Shown here piece by piece: positions 59,214-64,000 of a DNA stretch of 64,000 bases. The translations under genes were made by a program, and so were the position numbers. Numbering within the stretch: position 1 is the stretch's first letter; each line of letters opens with the position of its first letter. Source of the stretch: Halomonas lysinitropha (GTDB taxonomy: Bacteria; Pseudomonadota; Gammaproteobacteria; Pseudomonadales; Halomonadaceae); NCBI RefSeq assembly GCF_902500215.1, contig NZ_CABVOU010000027.1, positions 62,001 through 126,000 of the forward strand. The letters are read 5' to 3'. Below the pieces are notes generated by a model. It worked only from the letters and a program-made list of their open reading frames with translations, was not told the origin of the DNA and ran no database searches.

Positions 59214-60805
59214 GCCGGTCCGGCCTCGTCACCCAGCCGTGAGCGGCAGAAGGTCTCGGCCACTTCTGGTGGGGCATGGCGCAGCAGAAGGGCGGCCTGC
59301 AGGCACTGGGTCAGCCGCTGGGCCAGCCAGCGGGCACGCGGCTCCAGCGCCTCGGGCGGCGCGGCAAGTTCGGCGTCCAGCCGAGCGAGGGCGCCGTCGA
59401 GCTCGGCCTGCTGCCCACGTACCGCGGTCAATTCGGCCTGCAGCGCCGCCAGTGCTTCGGGATGGCGGCCCAGTACGCGCAGCAGGTCCAGGCAGATCAC
59501 GTTGCCCGACCCCTCCCAGATCGAGTTGACCGGCGCTTCGCGGTAGAGCCGCGCCAATGGTGCTTCCTCCACATAGCCGATTCCGCCCAGGCACTCCATG
59601 GCTTCGGCCATGAAGCCCGGCGTGCGCTTGTTGTGCCAGTACTTGGCCAGGGTCGGCAGCAGCCGTGACAGGGCCCGCTCATCGGCATCGCCACGGGCGG
59701 CGCCATCGAAGGCCCGGGCGGCCCGCATCCCCAGCGCCAGGCCGGCCTCCACTTCCAGAGCCATGTCGGCCAGCAGCACCCGCATCAGCGGCTGCTCGGC
59801 CAGCGCCCGGCCGAAGGCATGGCGCTCCCGGACATGCTGCCAGGCCTCCACCAGGGCCTGGCGCATCATGCCCACCGGGGCCGTGGCGGCATCGAGCCGG
59901 GTCTGCTGGACCATCTCGAGAATGGTGGCGATGCCGCGTCCGGGCTCGCCCACCGGCTCGGCTAGAGCGCCACGATACTCGATCTCCGCCGAGGCATTGG
60001 CGCGGTTACCGCACTTCTCCTTGAGACGCTGCAGCTCGATGGCGTTGCGCTCGCCCTCCGGCGTGAAGCGCGGTACCAGGAAGCAGGATAGACCCTCGTC
60101 GGTACGGGCCAGGGTCAGGAAGGCGTCGGACATGGGAGCGCTGCAGAACCACTTGTGGCCGGTCAGCCGCCAGCCGTCCCCCGTGCTCTCGGCTCGCGTG
60201 GAATTGGTGCGAACGTCGCTGCCGCCCTGCTTCTCGGTCATCGCCATGCCGAAGGTCAGCCCGGTCTTCTCTCCCGCGGGCAGCACGCGCGGGTCGTAGG
60301 CCCAGGCCAGCAGCCCCGGTGCCCAGTGTGCCTCGACGGCAGGCGTCTGGCGCAGCACCGGCATGGCGGCATGGGTCATGGTGATGGGGCAGCAGAAGCC
60401 GGGCTCGGCCTGAGTCAGCAGGTAGAGGGCGGCGACATGGGCCTGGTGGCCGCCGCGCCCCTCTTCCTGCCAGGCCACTGCATGCCAGCCGTGTTCGATG
60501 GCCAGCTGCATCAGCTCGTGGTAGGCGGGGTGGTAGACCACTTCGTCCAGCCGTCGGCCATGACGGTCGAAGAGCCGCAGCTCGGGTGGGTGGCGGTTGG
60601 CCGCTTCCCCGAGGGCCTGGACTCGAGCGCTGCCGACCTCGCGTCCCAGCGGGACGAGGCGTCTGGTCACCCACTCCGGGGCCTCCCGGGTCAGGGCTTC
60701 CTGCAGCGGGGCATCCCCGGCGAGCAGGTCGCGGTCCGCCGGCGGCGAGGGCTGGTTGGTCACCTCGTGGGTGGCCAGCCGGGTGCGGGGAGCGGGGTCG
60801 GACAT
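59153..60805 (-). CDS. AidB-type acyl-CoA dehydrogenase
   Basis: 550 residues from the ATG at 60805. Flavin-dependent acyl-CoA dehydrogenase fold with [13 protein letters not shown], the substrate region [19 protein letters not shown] and SIWEGSGN, the last being the catalytic-Glu segment typical of the AidB class. The N-terminal THEVTNQP matches AidB. In E. coli AidB is induced by alkylation (Ada) and binds DNA; whether this orthologue does so is inferred. Its 3' end lies inside the EAL gene (61-bp overlap). Confidence 0.85.
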   Translation of the reverse strand: MSDPAPRTRLATHEVTNQPSPPADRDLLAGDAPLQEALTREAPEWVTRRLVPLGREVGSARVQALGEAANRHPPELRLFDRHGRRLDEVVYHPAYHELMQLAIEHGWHAVAWQEEGRGGHQAHVAALYLLTQAEPGFCCPITMTHAAMPVLRQTPAVEAHWAPGLLAWAYDPRVLPAGEKTGLTFGMAMTEKQGGSDVRTNSTRAESTGDGWRLTGHKWFCSAPMSDAFLTLARTDEGLSCFLVPRFTPEGERNAIELQRLKEKCGNRANASAEIEYRGALAEPVGEPGRGIATILEMVQQTRLDAATAPVGMMRQALVEAWQHVRERHAFGRALAEQPLMRVLLADMALEVEAGLALGMRAARAFDGAARGDADERALSRLLPTLAKYWHNKRTPGFMAEAMECLGGIGYVEEAPLARLYREAPVNSIWEGSGNVICLDLLRVLGRHPEALAALQAELTAVRGQQAELDGALARLDAELAAPPEALEPRARWLAQRLTQCLQAALLLRHAPPEVAETFCRSRLGDEAGPAYGVLSAGAPIEALLARIGD

Positions 60806-60926
60806 GGTGGTGCTCCGCAGGTGAGGCCTGTCTTGAGCATGGTCGTCGACACGGGCGCGGTCAACGCATGGCGTGACGCTGCCGCCGTGACTGGGTAGGC
60901 TGAAGGCATTTCTCCCGGAGTCCTTC

Positions 60927-61466
60927 ATGAGCGCCCACGCTTCCCTGCCCGAATCGCTGCCCGCGCCGCATGTTGCCGACGAGCAGATCCAGCTGGTGGA
61001 TGCGCGCAATCGTCCCTGCGGCAGCGCGCCCCGGGCCGCCATGCGTCGCCTGCGGTTCTGGCACCGGGCCACCTATGTGGTGGTGCGAAACGGCCGCGGC
61101 GAGCTCTGCGTGCAGCGTCGCACCCTGACCAAGGAGGTCTTCCCCGGCGGCCTGGACCTCGCCGCCGGCGGCGTGGTGGGGGCCGGCGAGGCGGTTCACG
61201 TGGCGGCGCGCCGTGAGCTGGCCGAGGAGCTCGGCATCCAGCGTGTGCCGCTGCGCCATCTGGGCGAGTTCGTGCACGATGCGGGCGGCAACCACATCTT
61301 TGGCAGTCTCTTCCTGGTCGAGCACGATGGTCCGCTGACGCTGCAGGCCGAGGAGGTGGCCGAGGCCTTCTGGCTGCCGGTCGACGAGGCCCTGGAACTG
61401 GACGGCGTGACCCCGGATACCCGCCAGGCCGTGCAGGCCATGCGGGCCGCGGAGGCGGGACGATGA
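60927..61466 (+). CDS. Nudix hydrolase, YfcD-like
   Basis: 179 residues. The Nudix box spans ~81-103 and fits GX5EX7REUXEEXGU (GGVVGAGEAVHVAARRELAE followed by ELG). The N-terminal RPCGSAPRAAMRRLRFWHRATYV resembles YfcD and isopentenyl-diphosphate-isomerase-type Nudix enzymes. Substrate unknown. Its stop overlaps the MoxR ATPase start by 4 bp (ATGA), linking it to the downstream operon. Confidence 0.9.
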   Translation: MSAHASLPESLPAPHVADEQIQLVDARNRPCGSAPRAAMRRLRFWHRATYVVVRNGRGELCVQRRTLTKEVFPGGLDLAAGGVVGAGEAVHVAARRELAEELGIQRVPLRHLGEFVHDAGGNHIFGSLFLVEHDGPLTLQAEEVAEAFWLPVDEALELDGVTPDTRQAVQAMRAAEAGR

Positions 61467-62389
61467 ACCGGCCTGAACGACTGCCGGACCTGGAAGCGGT
61501 ACTGGCCGCCCTGGAGGGGGTGGTGCTCGGCAAGTCCCGGGAGGTTCGTCTGGCGCTCTGCTGCCTGCTCGCCCGCGGACACCTGCTGATCGAGGACCTC
61601 CCGGGGCTTGGCAAGACCACCCTGGCCCAGGCGCTGGCCCGGGTCACCCACCTGGACATGCAGCGCCTGCAGTTCACCAGCGACCTGCTGCCTGCCGACG
61701 TGCTGGGAGTCTCGGTCTTCGACCCGCGAGAGGCACGCTTCCATTTTCATCCCGGCCCCATCTTCCACGGCCTTGTGTTGGCCGACGAGATCAATCGGGC
61801 CACGCCCAAGACTCAGAGTGCGCTGCTCGAGGCGATGGAGGAGGGACAGGTGACCGTGGAGGGTGAGACCCGGGCGCTGCCCGACCCCTTCTTCGTGATC
61901 GCCACCCAGAATCCCCAGGAGCAGGCCGGGACCTTTCCCCTGCCCGAGTCGCAGCTCGACCGTTTCCTGATGCGCCTCTCGCTGGGCTACCCGGCCCCAC
62001 GCGCCGAGCGCGAGATCCTGCGCGGCCGGGCTGGGCGAGTGAAACTCGATGCGCTGATGCCCCTGCTCGATGCCGAGCGCCTGCGCCATTGGCAGCTACG
62101 GCTGGACGGGATTCATGTGGCCGATGCGTTGCTCGACTACGTCCAGGCCTTGGCGGCGGCCAGCCGTGAGCATCCCGAGCTGGCCTGGGGGCTTTCTACT
62201 CGGGGCATCCTGGCCCTGTTGCGAGCGGCCCGGGGCTGGGCACTGCTCGAGGGGCGCGACCATGTGCTGCCGGAGGACATCCAGGCAGTCTGGGTTCCGG
62301 TGACGGGTCACCGACTGAGCAGCGGTCCCCGGGAGGAGGGCGAGGCGTTGGCCCGTCACCTGTTGACCCGCGTGGCGGTGGTGGGGTGA
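61463..62389 (+). CDS. MoxR-family AAA ATPase
   Basis: 308 residues. Walker A LPGLGKTTL (~47-55), Walker B LADEINRATPKTQSALLEAM, and sensor region ATQNPQEQAGTFPLPESQLD. MoxR ATPases act as chaperones for VWA or cofactor-bearing proteins. It is the first gene of the conserved MoxR-DUF58-TgpA set and overlaps the Nudix and DUF58 genes by 4 bp each. Confidence 0.95.
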   Translation: MNRPERLPDLEAVLAALEGVVLGKSREVRLALCCLLARGHLLIEDLPGLGKTTLAQALARVTHLDMQRLQFTSDLLPADVLGVSVFDPREARFHFHPGPIFHGLVLADEINRATPKTQSALLEAMEEGQVTVEGETRALPDPFFVIATQNPQEQAGTFPLPESQLDRFLMRLSLGYPAPRAEREILRGRAGRVKLDALMPLLDAERLRHWQLRLDGIHVADALLDYVQALAAASREHPELAWGLSTRGILALLRAARGWALLEGRDHVLPEDIQAVWVPVTGHRLSSGPREEGEALARHLLTRVAVVG

Positions 62390-63342
62390 GTGTGGCTGGC
62401 GCGGCCACTGTCGGATCCGGTCACCGTGAACGGCTGCGTCACTGGTGGCTGCGCCGTCTGGCCGCCTCGATGGAGCATCCTCTTCCCCAGCGACGACTGT
62501 TCCTGATACCCACCCGCTTCGGCCTGGGCTGGGCGGTGCTGGTGGTGGTGCTGTTGCTGTTCGGCATCAACTACCAGAACAGCCTGGCCTACGGGCTGGC
62601 CTTCTGGCTGTTCAGCGTCGGCGTGGTGGTGCTGCTGCGCGGCTGGCTCAACCTGCTCGGCGTCACCCCGGCGTTGCGCTTGCCCCGTGAAGCCTTTGCC
62701 GGCGGCGAGGCGCGTCTGGGGGTGGTGCTGAGGGCGCGACGCGACCGAACGGCCCTGGAACTCCGCTGTGATGGCGCCCGTGGTCGGGTGGATATCGTCG
62801 AGGGCCTCGGCGAGACCCGACTGGCGTTGTCGACGCCCCGGCGTGGTGTCCAGGTGCTGCCCTGGTTGCGGGTCGAGACCCGCTGGCCGCTGGGACTGGT
62901 TCGCGTGGTAGCTTGGGTCCGCCACGATAGCGAGCTGCTGGTCTGGCCGCACCCGGTGGAGGAGGACGATGTGGTCGCGCCCCAGGGCGGTACGGGCCTG
63001 GAAGCCGTCGATTTCGCGGGGCTGCGCCGCTTCCAGCTTGGCGACAGCCCCGGCCGGGTGGCCTGGAAGCAGTGGAGCCGCACGGGCGTGCTGGCCACCA
63101 AGGTCTTCAGCATCCCCCCGCGCCAGCAGCTATGGCTGGATTACGAGGCCTGTCGTGGCGATCCCGAGCGACGCCTCTCGGTGCTCTGTGCACGGGTGCT
63201 GGCCCACCACCGTGCCGGCGATCGCTATGGTCTTCGGCTGCCGGGCGTCACCCTGGCACAGGGCGAGGGTGACGCCCAGCGACGCCGGGCACTGGATGCC
63301 CTGGCGCGCTTCTCGGCGACCCGGCCCGCGGGGGTGGCATGA
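62386..63342 (+). CDS. DUF58 domain protein
   Basis: 318 residues from GTG. Two hydrophobic segments (~42-82) precede a cytoplasmic/periplasmic domain with the DUF58 signature (FAGLRRFQLGDSPGRVAWKQ). Function unknown, but the family always accompanies MoxR ATPases and often a TgpA transglutaminase. It overlaps both neighbours by 4 bp. Confidence 0.9.
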   Translation: MSVAGAATVGSGHRERLRHWWLRRLAASMEHPLPQRRLFLIPTRFGLGWAVLVVVLLLFGINYQNSLAYGLAFWLFSVGVVVLLRGWLNLLGVTPALRLPREAFAGGEARLGVVLRARRDRTALELRCDGARGRVDIVEGLGETRLALSTPRRGVQVLPWLRVETRWPLGLVRVVAWVRHDSELLVWPHPVEEDDVVAPQGGTGLEAVDFAGLRRFQLGDSPGRVAWKQWSRTGVLATKVFSIPPRQQLWLDYEACRGDPERRLSVLCARVLAHHRAGDRYGLRLPGVTLAQGEGDAQRRRALDALARFSATRPAGVA

Positions 63343-64000
63343 GTATCTCGCGACCCGCCAGGCTGGTGGCGCCGGCCGTGCTGGCAGATGGTCGGGGGCT
63401 GAGCGGTGGGATGTTGCGCCAGCTGTTCATCGGCCAGTGCCTGGTGCTGGCCCTGCACCTGGCCTGGATGCCGGCCTGGCTGGTGGGGCTCGCCCTGCTG
63501 GTGGCCGGCTACCGGCTTGTGCAACTGCGCCGCGGCCTGCCGCGCGCCGGTATCCTGCTGCGGCTGGCTGCCGTGGGCGGCCTGTTGCTGGCGCTCTGGC
63601 TGCAGTTCGGCACCCTGGGGACCATGGATGGGCTGGTCGGTTTGCTGCTTGGCGTCTATCTGCTCAAGCTGCTCGAGACCCACGATCGGCGCGACGCCCG
63701 GGTGGTGGTGGTGATCGGCCTGGTGGCTACCACCGTGGCCTTCCTGCACGACCAGGGGATCCCCATGGCCGCGGGTGCCCTGCTGGCGGTGGCCTGGTTG
63801 CTGCAATCGCTGGTGTGGCTCGCCGGTGCCACTGGCCTGCGCCAGGCCTGGCGGGAGACGGTCTGGCTGCTGGTGCTGTCGGCCCCGCTGATGATCGTGC
63901 TGTTCGTCATTTTTCCACGCCTGGGGCCGTTGTGGAGCATGCCCCAGATGGACCGTGCCTCCACCGGCCTGACCGACGAAATCTCGCCGGGGGACATCGC
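63339..64000 (+). CDS. TgpA-type transglutaminase membrane protein (5' part)
   Basis: The ATG overlaps the DUF58 stop (ATGA) and the frame stays open to the window end, giving at least 220 residues. About six hydrophobic segments (~28-190) fit the DUF3488 membrane domain of TgpA, and the block FPRLGPLWSMP, then STGLTDEISPGDIA is diagnostic. The catalytic transglutaminase core lies beyond the window. In Pseudomonas aeruginosa TgpA is essential; this is not known here. Confidence 0.9.
   Translation, partial: MSISRPARLVAPAVLADGRGLSGGMLRQLFIGQCLVLALHLAWMPAWLVGLALLVAGYRLVQLRRGLPRAGILLRLAAVGGLLLALWLQFGTLGTMDGLVGLLLGVYLLKLLETHDRRDARVVVVIGLVATTVAFLHDQGIPMAAGALLAVAWLLQSLVWLAGATGLRQAWRETVWLLVLSAPLMIVLFVIFPRLGPLWSMPQMDRASTGLTDEISPGDI

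Overview
The window is GC-rich chromosomal DNA from a Gammaproteobacterium, most likely a member of the Halomonadaceae (Halomonas-like). The evidence is the housekeeping gene order (def-fmt-rsmB-trkA-trkH; pilW-rodZ-ispG-hisS-yfgM-bamB-der; queA-tgt-yajC-secD-secF), the Trk potassium uptake genes and the acidic proteins. The family assignment is inference from gene order and protein character; no database search was possible.

Layout. 0-2 kb: tail of an NMT1/SsuABC-type ABC importer. 2-13.7 kb: tRNA modification genes (tcdA, truC, tapT), an isolated aceK, a SpoIIAA-like protein, a sirtuin, a TraB/GumN protein, trkH/trkA and a dodecin. 13.7-21.5 kb: rsmB-fmt-def on the minus strand, back to back with a LysM protein, dprA, tsaC, hemF and aroE on the plus strand. 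21.5-23.6 kb: a small membrane protein, an M48 lipoprotein and a DUF815 ATPase. 23.6-31.2 kb: the der-bamB-yfgM-hisS-ispG-rodZ-pilW block. 31.2-37 kb: rlmN, ndk, a short iscA-iscS-iscR block, cysE, trmJ. 37-43.5 kb: a SuhB homologue lacking most of its metal ligands, then secF-secD-yajC-tgt-queA.

A tRNA-Leu(CAA) at 43.6 kb marks the edge of an accessory region of about 10.5 kb. It holds a frameshifted integrase remnant, a HigB-like toxin fragment fused in frame to a GGDEF-EAL gene that is itself truncated, a periplasmic-protein/diguanylate-cyclase pair, a truncated Na/Ca antiporter, an MscS channel, a Crp/Fnr regulator with a palindrome in its leader, an IS1380-type transposase gene and the remains of a DNA methyltransferase. 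Just beyond lie a MASE1-LOV-GGDEF protein and a REC-EAL protein, so five c-di-GMP genes fall within 15 kb. The right end (56-64 kb) carries exoD, a LysE exporter, an AidB-type acyl-CoA dehydrogenase, a Nudix hydrolase and a MoxR-DUF58-TgpA operon that runs off the window.

The points most worth following are the catalytically degraded SuhB, the LOV-containing diguanylate cyclase with altered flavin-contact residues, the reduced isc locus without iscU, the decayed tRNA-linked island, and several inverted repeats at promoters or start sites.
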